Shown: positions 33,101 through 44,890 of the stretch, piece by piece
Position numbering within the stretch: position 1 is the first letter of the stretch
Layout: each line of letters starts with the position of its first letter
DNA from: Neoceratodus forsteri
Taxonomy: Eukaryota > Chordata > Ceratodontiformes > Ceratodontidae
Assembly (NCBI GenBank): GCA_016271365.2
Contig: CM028131.1
Span: 171,186,501-171,250,500 of the forward strand
Length of the DNA: 64,000 bases
Direction: 5' to 3'
Notes under the pieces: model-generated
Told to the model about the DNA's origin: nothing
The model's database searches: none
Seen by the model: only the letters and a program-made list of their open reading frames with translations
Position numbers and translations under genes: made by a program

Positions 33101-36100
33101 TGATACATACATATACATAGATACATAGATACATAGACAGTGTCGGCAGATAAGGGCCTATGGCCCACCTAGTCTGCCCATTTGAGCTTGTAAGTTCAGT
33201 TTGTTTTCCTAGAAGTCTATTTCCCCTTACCCCTGACCTCTAGAATTCCTTTATGTCTATCCCATGCATTCTTAAATCCCGTGATTGTTTCAGCTCCCAC
33301 CACTTCCTCTGGCAGGTGTTCCACTTGTCCACCACCCGTTCTGTGAAGAATTCTTTCTCATGTTTCCTCTGAATCGTCCTCCCTCCAACTTCATCCCATG
33401 CCCTCTAGTCCTGAAACATCTTTTCGCTTAAAATAGTGTTTTCCTGCACCCTGTTCCTCCCTGTAAGATACTTGCATGTCTCTATCATATCCCTCTCTCC
33501 CTCCTCTCCTCCAGGGAGTACATGTTCAGTTCCTTCAACCTGTCTTCATAGGACTTGTGATGCAACCCATGCACAATCTTTCTTGCCCTCCTCTGAACCT
33601 TCTCTACCCTGTCTATGTCCTATGTAGGTGGTCTCCAGAACTGTACACTGTACTCCAGGTGGGGCCTCACTAGTGTCTTGTATAGCGGAATTATGACCTC
33701 CTTTTCCTGCTGGTGATGCCCCTGCCTATACATCCCAGCATCCTATTTGCTTTACCTGATGCCTTGTCACACTGTTTCCCTACCTTGAGGTCATCAGAGA
33801 TGACAACCCCAAGATCCCTTTCCTGCTTGGTGCATGCTATATCCTCACCCCAACTGATATATTGTGCCAGGGTTTTTGTGCCCCATATGCATTATCTTGC
33901 ACTTCTTTGCATTGAATTTCAACTGCAAACCCTTGACCATTCTTCAAGTTTCTGCAGGTCCTTCTCATTCTGTCTACACCCTCTGGTGTGTCTACTCTGT
34001 TACAGAGCTTTGTGTCATCAGCGAACAGTGAAATTCTGCCTTCTAGATCCTGTGCAATGTCACTGATGAAGATGTTGAATAGGACCGGTCCCAGCACTGA
34101 TCCTGTGGTACTCCACTGGTCACTCTTCCTCTGTGGAGTGACAGCCATTTACCACCACCCTCTGTGTCCTGCCACCCAGCCAGTTACCTACCCACCACAC
34201 TACTGTCCTGCCCACACCCATATTCCCCAGTTTGTGTAATAGTCTTCTATGTGGCACAGTGTCAAAGGCCTTGCTGAAGTCCAGATAGGCCATGTCCACT
34301 GCCCTCCCTGATCCACCTCCCTAGTCACCCAGTCAAAAATTCAATGAGGTTGGTCTGACATGACCCCCCTGGTGAAACCATGCTGCCTTGAGTCCTGTAG
34401 TCCATTGACAACCAGATGTTCCACCAATCTCTCCTTCAGTAGTGCTTCCATGATCTTTCCCACTACCGAGGTGAGGCTGACTGGTCTGTAGTTCCCTGCT
34501 TCCTCTTTGTTCCCACTTTGTATAAGGGGACTACATCTGCTGTCCTCCAGTCTTTGGGTACCTCCCTGTTTCCAGTGATTGGCTGAACAGGATAGCCAGA
34601 GGTTCAGCCACCACCTCTCTTAGTTCTTTAAGGACCCTGGGTGCACCCCATCTGGCCCCATTGCTTTATCAACTCTTATTACTTCCAGTTCCTTCAGGAC
34701 CCTTTCTCGGTAAAGGGACTTGTGTCCATTTCTGCACCATTCTCACCCTTTGTACTCCCTTCAGACCCATTACCCCCTCTTCCTTAGTAAAGACTGAGCA
34801 GAAATACCTGTTCAATATGTCAGCTTTACTGTTGTCATCCTCCACTGGCTCCCATCCTCCCCTTCAGTCTCACTATCCTCCCTTTGTCCTTCTTTTTCCT
34901 TATGTACCTGTAAAGGTTTGTCCCTTTAACCACTGATTTTGCAATGTGTTCTTCTGTCTGAGCTTTGGCTTCCTTACTGACTTCCCTGCCTCCCTTTGTT
35001 TCTCCTGGTACTTCTCCTATCCCCTTCTGCCTGTGTCTTTTTGTATTGCCTGAATGCAATCTTTTGGCTTTCACTTTCTTTGCTACCTCTTTGGAAAACC
35101 ATAATGGTCTCCTCTTTCTTTCCTCTTGCTAACCTGTTAATGCATAATTCTGTTGTTCTTATAATCCCCATTTTAAATACTGCCCACTGTTCCTCAATCC
35201 CTGATTCCTGTCCCATTCCCTTAATGCCTCTTTCAAGCATCTCCCCATTTTCCCAAAGTCTGCCCCTAAAATCCAGGATACGTGTTTTTATGTGGTTTGG
35301 TTCTGCTCTTTCTGTGATTTCAAACCACAATGACTGGTGGTCACTGTTACCCAGGTGCTCCCCACTGTTACCCCATCACACTGTCCCTGTTTGTGAGCAC
35401 AAGGTCCAGTATTGCCTTCTGCCGAGTTGGTTCCATGACCAGTTGCTTGAGGAAGACACCCTGAAGGAGTCCAGGATAAATCTGCTCTAGTTGATGCTGC
35501 TGCTGGGATGCTCCAGTCCACATCTGGTATATTGAAGTCTCCAACCAGTACTACCTCACCTTGTCTGCCATCCTTTGGATGGCTAGCATCAGCTCCCTAT
35601 CTGTTTCTTCCTCCTGGGCTGGTGGTCTATAGACCACACCTGTGTGGATGGCTGGCCCCATTTTCCTTTCCAGCTTAACCCACAGTATCTCTCCCCATTT
35701 TGTTCCTCCTGGATCTGTGTGGCCCTTATGTCATTTTTTCACATACAGTGCCACTCCTCCTCCTTCCTGCCTGCTCTGTTCCTTCTGAATATGTTGTAGC
35801 TAGGGTATGGCCATCTCCCAGTCATGGTTATCATTACACCAGGTTTCAGTGATGGCCACAATGTCCAGGTCTGACTGTACCATGACAGCCTCCAGATCTT
35901 CCATCTTGTTGCTAAGGCTCCTGGCATTTGCACACATGGCTTTCCATGATTTGACCTCCTAGACTGCTTCACTGTTCTACTCCAGCCCTTCCTTGGTTGT
36001 CATTTATCCTGGTTCTCCTTGCTGTCTGCCCTTCTGCTGAATTTTGCCCCTTTTCTGCTTATCCACCTTTGGACACTAATCTCCATCTTTTGCACACTGC

Positions 36101-36510
36101 TTTGCAGAGATAGCCCTCCTCTGGTTCACTGGTTCCATTACTAGCTGTGGGGTGAGCAAGTAGGTACCGTCCTGCTGGCCTGCCACCCCTTTGCTAGTTT
36201 AAATGCTTGTCAATGTAGCATTTAAACTTATCATTGAGTGCTTGGATTCCCCTCCAGGATGGATGCAGGCCGTCAGGCTTGAATAAACCTCCATCCCTCC
36301 AGATGGGTCCCCAGTCACCAATGAATCCAAACCCTTCCTCACAGCACCAGTTCTTCAACCATGAGTTAAAGTTCCTGGTGCATGCACTCCTATGCTCTCC
36401 CTTGCCTCTCACAGGTAGTACTTCTGAGAAAGTGACAGAAGTAGCTACTTGCTTGAGACCCCTCCCCAGTTTCCTGGCAGCCTCGCAGCCACAAGCAGTC
36501 AAGCCCAGGC
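33100..36510 (-). mobile_element. CR1 element inserted in the Maverick
   Basis: On the minus strand it has a first-ORF esterase-like domain, endonuclease, RT and 3' end, finishing in a (gatacata)n tail at 33100-33140. The 3' end contains ggcagataagggcc-type sequence also seen in other CR1 copies. It lies inside the Maverick's Lys-rich gene, so it is the younger insertion. Its 5' junction, near 36510, is inferred from where Maverick-like Lys/Glu codons resume. Confidence 0.85.
33600..36500 (-). pseudogene. CR1 ORF1 esterase-like domain and ORF2 (broken)
   Basis: The upstream piece (36500-36194) has KLGRGLKQVATSVTFSEVLP and FKPDGLHPSWRGIQALN. The DGLHPS motif is the C-terminal block of the GDSL/SGNH-type esterase found in CR1 first ORFs. 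ORF2 pieces are an endonuclease (about 35972-35288, DWSIPAAAS), a basic linker (35330-34974), and RT from about 34700 to 33837 with SVLGPVLFNIFISDIAQDLEG and an intact FADDTK box. Numerous indels separate them. Confidence 0.75.
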
Positions 36511-36718
36511 TAAGAAAAACAAAGATAAGAAAAATGAAGAAGAAGAAGAACAAGAAGAAAAGAGTTGCCTTGATGAGGTAAATGTATTTTAACATTTAAA
36601 AAAAATGTGAGTGGTGACATGCGTACATGGTGTAACTGAGGGAGATGAGTTAGCAGTAGAACTAAATCTTACCTATAATGAGTTAGAGGACCAATACTGT
36701 TTTCTGTTTTTACTTCAA

Positions 36719-37462
36719 TAGACTGGAGGATTTGCGATGGAGCAGCAGTCATATTCGGATAGCGTGGATTCGCAACTTTCCACAAATCTACTGCTCGACT
36801 GTCTTTGCTGTGTGAAAGATACAAATGTGGTTGTTAATGAGATGTGTGAGAACCAGTATGTTAGAAATACAGAGAGCGATAGAATGTTTCAAAATGTCAT
36901 AGAACAGGCTGTGATCACTACCCAACCCTCTTCTTCTTCTTCTACTGAGATTAGACAGGGGACCTCATGTGAAAAACCAGGCCTCAGTAGTAAATCCCCC
37001 AAAACTAACCATGATATGTATTGTAAGTACGTTATGTATCATACCATCCGTGGTGTAATTGCCTCAGTGATACAGAGAGTGATACATTGTTAATTGGTCG
37101 ATTCCTGTCCTGGGTGTGAGATAGATGATCCAAGTCAGAAAAAACATTCATGTATCCTTGATGACTTAATGTCTAAAGAAGCATACAGAAATGTTTCTGA
37201 AGCCATAAATATAGGGCAGCTCATGCCCGTGATCTTGGCAATCGCTATGAAGCATCAGGGGTTAAATATGACCAATTGTACCCTGGGAACTATAAGTCAC
37301 GTTTTAAGTGATGTGAGAAAATCCGATGACCCCATGTGGTTAGTTATGCAAATGTTACAGCAGACAGACAGTGAAATTAAAAAAGATGCCTGCCGTCTGG
37401 TCAGCAAAGGTTCCTTTAAAAAATTTCTAAAAAGAAATTCAGGAACCCTGTTTATATTGTAA
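36719..37462 (+). pseudogene. Maverick unknown protein with CxxC/HxC motif (one stop)
   Basis: I do not recognise it. An acceptor-like tacttcaatag at 36709-36719 precedes a frame that begins TGGFAMEQQSYSD. It matches phase 0 of the putative donor at 36574. The first part (36737-37093) is Ser-rich with a conserved-looking LLLDCLCCVKD. After a single TAA at 37091 the same frame continues to 37462 with VDSCPGC...KKHSC (possible zinc site), helices (AINIGQLMPVILAIAMKHQG) and an end at KGSFKKFL...SGTLFIL. The tail is duplicated near 37930-37990. A donor-like tatt|gtaagt lies at 37020, so splicing could remove the region holding the stop. Confidence 0.5.
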
Positions 37463-37561
37463 AAAAATTACCCCCACCCGCCCCACCCCAAATTACTACG
37501 TGTAAACATTTCAGTACCAAAACGTGTCATATTTTATTTTTACAGATAATCATGCGGGATG

Positions 37562-37990
37562 CAAGTACAGAGAGAATCCAAAGGCTTATGTATCTGATCC
37601 TAAGCCATTACTGCCATCCTTCACTGATTGGTTCACCTCAGTATGACATTTGCCTTTGTGAGATACATGCAGCCTCTGAACTGATGATGTGTGCCCTTCC
37701 AGAAGTATGAGAGGATACAGATAAATATATAAATGAATCGGTGTTGCCACTTGTAGAAAATGTTAAAGTGCTTGCCGATATATTCGTGGAAGACGATGAA
37801 TGTCTTTGTGGACTTTATATCATGATTGTCATAGTCATGTGTGTGTACTACAAAGCAGAAAAAACCTTGTGATATTGTAAGTGTTGTTAACCTGGCTTCT
37901 CTGCTTGCTGAAATGATCCACTGGTCAAAAAAGGGCCCTTTAAAAAAAATTATATAAGGAAATTCAGGAACCCTGTTTATGTTGTTAAAA
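37562..37990 (+). pseudogene. Maverick unknown protein, diverged duplicate (stops)
   Basis: After tttttacag at 37546 a frame reads MRDASTERIQRLMYLILSHY, has a TGA near 37710, continues through VLADIFVEDDECLCGLYIMI, and reaches a stop near 37870. Its continuation carries a KKGPLKK...GTLFMLL tail matching the end of the gene at 37462. This shows the region duplicated with a period of about 525 bases. The hydrophobic run LYIMIVIVMCVYY is a membrane-segment or buried-helix candidate. No family recognised. Confidence 0.4.
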
Positions 37991-38106
37991 AACATGTACC
38001 CCCCCCCAAACTGTTACTTGTTACCATTTTAATATTGTTCATATTGTTACCCTGGCTTTTTCTGCTTACTAAACCACCCCATGCAGTGAGAGGTCACTAA
38101 AACATA

Positions 38107-38462
38107 GTGCTGTATGTTTTTTTCCAGAGTATACAACAATGGGAAACACCCTGTCAGTGCGTCCAGAGGCTTATTTACCAACTAGTCAGACACAGAGCTA
38201 AACAACCTGGTTTAAATCTACCTACAGGACAAGCACCGTCTGTACTTTTAGAGACATGCCAAGGTCTTTTTGATGGTCTCCCAGAGGGACCCAAAAGGAA
38301 ACTGTGGATTATGTTAAGGTTGAGGGGGCTACTCTTGAGGAAGCAATGTTTAAAATTGCTATAGAGTTTATGCATAATCCTTATGATGTGATACACTTTT
38401 GTGGTTTTATCTGTACTGCTGTTGACTTTTTAGTGTTTAGTTTGCAGAATGGGGGGGTCTGA
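38107..38462 (+). pseudogene. Maverick unknown helical protein (frameshifted)
   Basis: An acceptor-like tttttttccag precedes it at about 38127. The first frame (to 38364) contains APSVLLETCQGLFDGLPEGP. After a frameshift the second reads ATLEEAMFKIAIEFMHNP, then VIHFCGFICTAVDFLV, ending at a stop near 38461. The pattern (amphipathic helix, short acidic/polar turn, hydrophobic helix) resembles the BH1 region of Bcl-2-like proteins in spacing, but the hallmark NWGR is absent, so this is only a hypothesis. Confidence 0.35.
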
Positions 38463-38553
38463 GTCTGTCATCATAAATTTTACTTCTTTTGTCGCTTTTG
38501 TTGTGTTTCATAAACCAAATTTAGCATATGCTTTTCCTAAATAGTGTATTATA

Positions 38554-38982
38554 ATGTACTTTCAGATGGAACGTACTGGCATGCTCCCAATATTCCAGAC
38601 AGTCTTGATGTCTACAATGTACCGTGTGATAAAGGACATTTTAAAGGAACCTATATACTTTGGAAAGCAGCCTGCATTAAATATCTGCTCTGAAGATGCT
38701 GCTGCTTCACTGGCAGAAAAAACGCTGACTCTGATTAAAGAGTTGCCACCCCTTGTATGGAGACTCTATGTTGACGTAGTGGAAAACAGTAACTGTAGAG
38801 CAGTATGCAAGGTGAACGACATTTTAGATGTAAGAGATTGTCTTAAAAATCAGGCTTGTTATTTTGAGTGGTGTATGGCATATGTGTGTATGTATTGTGC
38901 CCACCTCATCACTAAGGGGGAAGTGGACGATGCCAATGCTTGTGTAAAACATGCAGCTCAAAAGTTGCTGTTGACTTTTTAG
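38554..38982 (+). CDS. Maverick unknown helical protein, copy 1
   Basis: This is a 142-residue open frame directly after an acceptor-like ataatgtactttcag. It begins near MERTGMLPIFQTVLMSTMYR, is mostly helical, and holds cysteine-rich CYFEWCMAYVCMYCAH. No database family comes to mind. The C-terminus runs into the second copy's upstream DNA (ending LLLTF), so the native end was probably replaced when the region duplicated. Relation to the neighbouring genes is suggested by size and layout. Confidence 0.45.
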   Translation: MYFQMERTGMLPIFQTVLMSTMYRVIKDILKEPIYFGKQPALNICSEDAAASLAEKTLTLIKELPPLVWRLYVDVVENSNCRAVCKVNDILDVRDCLKNQACYFEWCMAYVCMYCAHLITKGEVDDANACVKHAAQKLLLTF

Positions 38983-39116
38983 TGTTTAGTTTGCAGAACG
39001 GGGGGTCTGAGTCTGTCATCATAAATTTTGCTTCTTTTGTCGCTTTTGTTGTGTTTCATAAACCAGATTTAGCATATGCTTTTCCTAAATAGTGTATTAT
39101 AATGTACTTTCAGATG

Positions 39117-39492
39117 GAACATTTTAAAGGAACCTATATACTTTGGAAAGCAGCCTGCAATAAATGTCTGCTCTGAAGATGCTGCTGCTTCACTGGCAGA
39201 AAACACGCTGACTCTGATTAAAGAGTTGCCACCCCTTGTGTGGAGACTCTATGTTGACGTAATGGAAAACAGTAACCGTAGAGCAGTATGCATGGTGAAT
39301 GACATTTTAGATGTAAGAGATTGTCTTAAAAATCAGGCTTGTTATTTTGAGTGGTGTATGGCATATGTGTGTATGTATTGTGCCCACCTCATCACTAAGG
39401 GGGAAGTGGACGATGCCAATGCTTGTGTAAAACATGCAGCTCAAAAGTTGCTGTTTCTGGGTATTGTGAAGTGTGTAAAAATGGAAGAGTAG
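39117..39492 (+). CDS. Maverick unknown helical protein, copy 2 (internally deleted)
   Basis: This is a near-identical duplicate of the previous gene (unit about 549 bases, second unit starting near 38970). About 66 bases are missing at the start: the segment after cagatggaac in copy 1 has been lost. It keeps what looks like the native C-terminus (LLFLGIVKCVKMEE, stop at 39490-39492). A polyadenylation-like aataaa lies at 39622. Near identity means the duplication is recent relative to the decay of the polymerase. Confidence 0.45.
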
Positions 39493-39723
39493 AAAAACAA
39501 GATATTATATAATCATTGCATGCTTGCCATGTGTTATGCCTTTTGTATGTAGCAGCTATATGCATTAGTTTATGTATTATAAAGTAAATCTTCAAATACT
39601 GTTATGACGTGTGTATTTATAAATAAAATATAATCATGCATTGCACTTTGTGGTTGTCATAGTGTTTTTAAAAGAATAGAAAGAGCACATGCTTTATTTT
39701 ACTGGTGACAAGAGTTTTGCTAG

Positions 39724-40290
39724 CTAACAGTCTGGTGTATTGGATCTTAAATCAACCAGTAAATAGCCATGAGGCTTTCTTGTGGCATCTTCAAAAGATT
39801 CTAAGAAAAATTTTGTCTGAACAGGATACATCTGCCTAGCCAGAGTTATGATCTGCAGCTTGTCTCTGGGGTTTTTAAACAAAATCATGTATTTGGCATT
39901 TACTGTGATGGTCCTGCTTTTTTTACCTTGACAGAACACATTCTGGACAATTAAAAATATTGTCAACTGTTTATGATAACTGTACTTGGTAAACCCATAC
40001 TCCACTTCACTATTTTGACAGGCAGAGTCCATCAAATCATCTATAACAACAAAATTTACCTTTCCAGGGGGTAAGAGATCATTGTCAGCTAATGACATTG
40101 GTAGACCCTCCACAAATTTAATCTGAGGGAACGTTAACAGCAATTCATTATACAAAGGTTGCCAACAGCTGTAGAACCAGACAATATTTTCAGGCTTGTG
40201 TGATAAAGTGGCATCAGCATGTTCCAACAACTGTTTTATAAAGAAGCTCTTCCACTATTAGAGGGGCTAGCCAACAGACAAGTAAAGGAA
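39724..40290 (-). pseudogene. Maverick packaging ATPase (A32/FtsK-like, broken)
   Basis: The main frame (40230-39724) begins after the P-loop. It has the Walker B-type VNFVVIDDLMDSA, a polar motif NAKYMILFKNPRD, and the C-terminal ATRKPHGYLLVDLR typical of Polinton ATPases. The P-loop is encoded upstream, around 40240-40275, in another frame and reads SNSGRA where GxSxSGKT/S is expected, so the Lys is Arg. A stop or frameshift separates it from the rest. The enzyme would pump DNA into a capsid, so its presence implies a capsid-bearing ancestor even though no capsid gene is seen here. Confidence 0.85.
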
Positions 40291-40319
40291 TGCTGCAACC
40301 TGATATCCATTTTTCACAA

Positions 40320-43300
40320 TCAGTATCCGTAAGGAAGTGTTTTAAAATTGTCTTGTAAAACTCGCTTGTCATAAACTACTCTCTGGGTCTTGGACAGCGT
40401 TTTTGTTTCAAGGGACCACTGCTTTTTATTCCTAACAATGCTGGGTTGACTCATGGTAATTTCTTTAGAGATCTGTGACCCCATATAGTCAAAGACCAGG
40501 TCCTTCAGACTTTCAAAATTAATGTGTTTACTGCTGGCTACATTAAGGGTAAACCCTTTCACTTTAAGAACAACCTCTCCACTGGACAGCCTGTAGCCGT
40601 AAGTTTTTAGGCCTGCAGAAATGAACTCTGTAATGTGTTCATCTGCAGGAACTTCACTGGTCAGCTCCCCTAAATAATCACCCAGAGGTGGGGCCCAGTC
40701 ACCCGGTCTGGACACAAAAATGACAGAGTCTGTGTCATGGTAAAGGCATCTGTCAGGTAACCTATCTAGCAGGTTGTAGAGTTCCACTCTGGCATATGCT
40801 GTTGTAAAACTAGCTATAAATATGTTGATATTATTGGAATTTGGGTAATGATCGCTGGTATATTTCCAGCTTAAACAAGCTGTTTCATCATCGATGAAAA
40901 AGCATGAAGCGACATCATGATAAGGGGCGAAGACATACTGAAACAATTTCTCTGGGTCTGTTACTATGCTCGTGGTCGGCAAATTAGCTGTCTGCCCAAA
41001 TTTGCCCCAAAGAGAATTTAAAAACAGTTTAGATATCTGTCTCCTTGTGGGGTTAACAGCTATGGCTGCAGGGTTAAATGTACATTTTCCCTTTCAAAAT
41101 ACTGTTGTATGTACCTGACTTTATGCGCTTCATTTTTTACCCATGAAGGGAAACCAGATGCCTCTTGCTTGCCTTTTAGATTCAGCTTGATGTAGTCTGC
41201 AAAAAGCTCTGTGCATGACTCTTTAAAATGCCAAACTTCATAAATGTTAATGATTTTGTAGCCTTTTTCCAGTGCCATGTTTAGTTCTACAGTACATTAG
41301 GTACCTGTAAGTGACCTTTGCTCATCATCATGTGTGCATGATGTTGTTTGAAGTCTATTTTCGGCGCATGCACGACATAATGTAACACACAAGTTTTTTA
41401 CCAATCCTGGATGACAGCACTGGAAAGAAAAGGCCTCTAGGGGGTAAGACTTTTACTTTTGCTAAACCAAAGTACTGAGTGAGGTCATCAAAATTGTCAT
41501 AAATGATGTCAGGATGACCGACTGGATACTGTTTGGTTTTGTTAACAAAAGGGTAGATACTGGTAAAATCATAATAGTGTATTTTCTCATCAGGCTGTGT
41601 CTTATAGTACAGACAAATGGCATTTGCTCTCCCTTCAAACAGTGACTGCCTAGGTTCGAGTGGCTGTGGTAGCTGCCTGTCCCTCAAGAAATTATTCAAA
41701 CCCTGATCTGTAGTCAGCATTGCTTTCCATTCATGTTCCCACAATACTCTAACGGCAAAACCCTTGCTTTTTAGAAAATGAAATTTGCGCATGGTCCTAT
41801 TGAATATCTGTCCAAAACTAGTCCCTGTCATGTGGTTTCTATCTTTCTCATAGTAACAGATGTTGCAGCCGTGAAAAAAACAACCATTAAATTCAAATGC
41901 TGTGGGTATTCCATTTATGACAGAATAGCCATCCAAAAAGTACGGACCCACCTTAAATTCATCACCCCTTAGCACATGCTGAATATAAATGTTTTCTTTC
42001 TCAGATATGTACATAAGCCACTGAATAGCAGGTGTGGAGTATCTCTTCAATTGTCTGTGGTAGTCGTCTGGGGGAGAACAGCAACAGTGCATTCTTTCAA
42101 AAATAAAAATCTGTACATGGCCATGCAGACTGAGGCTATTGTGACTTACTGGAAGGGGTCTAAGGATACTGTTTCATACTCCACTGTATCACCATCTAAC
42201 TGTTTTAAAATACTTTTGGCTGTCATGTTCATCACTTCTTTCCTAAATTTGACACAGGCTTTTCAAAGAATTTCAACATCTAACTGACAATAGTAGCATA
42301 GCTCTCTTTTCAGATTGAATTCTCTATGTCGGTTAGCTAGGTATCATTGCAAAAACTCTTGCTTTTCTGCAGGTAGCATATATTCAGAACCATAAAACTG
42401 AGCATCGGGAAGGGGGCCTACATAATTTTCATTAGCCTTGGTGTTAAAAAAATTGGGAAGTAACCTTTAGCAATCTCATTCTCAAATCCAAGGGCTGCAG
42501 GGATTTTTGCTATTTTAAAAGGAAGAAAACAATGGCTGTCAATAAATCTGATGTGTAGGGGTGTCACTGTGACACAGAGTAATTTTCCTCCTTGTGTGAG
42601 CAATTTAATATCAATTCTTTCCTTGACTAGCTGGCTAACAAAAAAATAACTGTCATAGCCTTTGGCATTGTGTGCTATAAATGTGTAGTGTCTAAATGGT
42701 GCATCAATAAAATGTCCTACAAAATCTTTTATACAATCTTCCCCTTCAGATTCCCAGGACCTCTCCCCATCTAATTGCTTAGCATACACAAAATTTGGTA
42801 TGTGCACCCCCGTTTCTTGTGTGGCTTCAAAATCAAACACTATATATTTCTCAGAGATTTTTACATCTGTGAGTGGTGTCATGTAACACAGATGCTTGTC
42901 TGCTGTCATGAAAGAACCACATCTGTTACACTGAATCAATTTACATGTATGAGATCCCTTGTAAAAGACAAAACATTGTTCACACAGTTTCATGGATTTA
43001 CAAGACCCTGTACTCCCATCAGCTCTAGCTAAATGTCTTTCTAGGCATGCTAAAGACCTACAAATCTTTTTACACTCTGGGCATGATGCTGTGTCAGTTT
43101 CCTGTTCAAGACAATTGGGGTCAAAGCAAACTTTGCACTGTTGTGCACAGATATGATTTCCCTTATGGCTATAGGCTACATCACAATATTTGCAGAGGTA
43201 CCATGTGCCGATGAATTTTTTTACATTTGTTATACCATAGAAATGGCCATCGTGTAATAATACAGACAGTGTTTTAGGAAGTCTTTCTGGACCTGTTGAA

Positions 43301-44169
43301 AATGTTTGCCAGTTTCCTTCATTATGATATAAAATCTTAATTTTGACTCCTAAAAAACATTCAAACTGGGACACATCACTAAAAGTGACAGGAGTTTGGT
43401 CTGACAAACCTAGCTCAGCATGCAATATTTTAGCCTTATTCAACAACTGACTGTCACTCATATGTGGATTTAAGAGTGCGAGAATGGAGCCACCAAAACA
43501 CAAACTATTATCTCTGTTATTTAAATCAATCAAGTATCGTCTCTTTTTTTGTAAAATCCTGCTATACAAGATGGAGCTCAGTGTCCGTCTCCCCCCCTCC
43601 CCCGAACCCTGGTGGTTCCAGATAGTAGTTAACATGAGATGTATAGTGTCATCAGTAATGATTTCCTTAGTAATCTCCAGTAATGGTTAGTCATTAGTGA
43701 CTCCTTAGTGATTTCCAGTAATGGTTTCCGTATTGCTCTGTAGCATATCAGCTAACTGATCTAAGAAGGTGGCAGCATTTAACTCATTAGGGCGCATTTT
43801 CCTTGAGAACAAGGGTTGATTTAAAGAAGCAGCATTTAATCTTACCTGTATGAAGTCTCCAGGCCGAGTTTCTCTCATCGCACTGTTTAACAAATTTTGT
43901 ATAGCCTGGTGCATTGCAGCAATAGCCTCTGTAAAATATTTTATTTTATCTAGATTTATAAACTTATATCGTTGATGAAATTCTGCAGCATTACATTTTT
44001 TTAAAATGCGTTCATATTGCTGCACAGATTCTAAAAATACTGTAGGGGGCGACCTGTTTGCCAGTTCATCATCATGATGGTTTTCTAATTCAGACTGCTG
44101 AACATTAGCAACATGCTGTAACAACCTACGTTGTAATATTTTCCTGGCAAGCTTTACTCTTCTTATCAA
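40320..44169 (-). pseudogene. Maverick protein-primed DNA polymerase B (broken)
   Basis: The N-terminal part (44169-43705) has FIQVRLNAASLNQPLFSRKM and is separated by a small tandem duplication and frameshift near 43690 from GEGGRRTLSSILYSRILQKK (43635 on). Cys/His-rich segments (about 43200-42880) precede the exonuclease motifs VFDFEATQE (Exo I) and FIAHNAKGYDSYFF (Exo II). The polymerase motifs follow: HYYDFTSIYPFVNK (motif A), KLFLNSLWGKFGQ (motif B, near 41020) and YHDTDSVIFV (motif C), then LKVKGF. All catalytic blocks are recognisable. Breaks occur near 43690, 42250-42420, 41330 (a stop where Trp is usual in the GTW motif) and 41060. This is the replication enzyme of Polintons and adintoviruses. 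Confidence 0.92.
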
Positions 44170-44193
44170 ATTTTCTCTGATTGTTTTATTTTT

Positions 44194-44890
44194 TTACCCA
44201 GATTTTTCTTTTTTGACCCCATTTGTTATTTTTTTCATTTTGTTCGTGCTGCCACCCTTTGTACTCAGCTTGTGAGAGCTTCTGTGCTTTCTCTTTGTAA
44301 TTTTATTTTTATATTTGGCCACTGTTTCCTCCAAGCCCCTGTACTTTTCATACATGTGGGCAGCATTTGCCATCATTTTCAGCTCTTTGCATAAGAACTT
44401 GGATGCAGGCACTAAAGCAAGCACACTGCTCAATAAAGTACCTGTACTTTTAAAAAACTCAGATTTAAACATCTGATGATCGTAATCCTCACTAGATAAT
44501 CTGCCCTCAATTATCAAGCCATTAAACAAACTATCAATTGTTTTAAGAATATAGGCTTTCCCAACATTGAGCATGTCAATGTCCCTTTCTTGAAACCTTT
44601 GGTTCAATAACTCTTTGTCAGAAACTCTTGTGCCGCTGCTCGTAGATGGCTGTATGGCATTTACAGTCAAGCAAGGTCTATTTTGTTCAGTACTCACACC
44701 AACAGAAACTCTTGAGCCGCTGCTCGTAGATGGCTATACGTCATTTACAGTCAAGCAAGGTATATTTTGTTCATTACTCATACCAGCAGAAACTCTTGAG
44801 TGCCTTTGAAAAGCATCACATTCATGTAATGGTCTTTCTCCCTCTCCCTCCTGCAGGGGGTAGCTGTGCTGCTGTTTAAAAACAGAAAAT
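44194..44890 (-). pseudogene. Maverick unknown protein with 29-codon repeat
   Basis: The product is unrecognised. The main frame (44697-44194) starts MSTEQNRPCLTVN, has a helical core (MLNVGKAYILKTIDSLFNGL) and a very basic C-terminus. Upstream the same frame extends to about 44880 through a second copy of a roughly 29-codon unit (EQNxPCLTVN...PSTSSG). One stop (TAG where the other copy has CAG) lies between the copies. tttttaaacag near 44875-44885 on the minus strand may be an acceptor. A small exon-like frame starting MGPWVVNETLIQMIEDL (about 45073-44995) ends at a donor-like GT, but its phase does not match, so the link is unsure. Confidence 0.5.
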
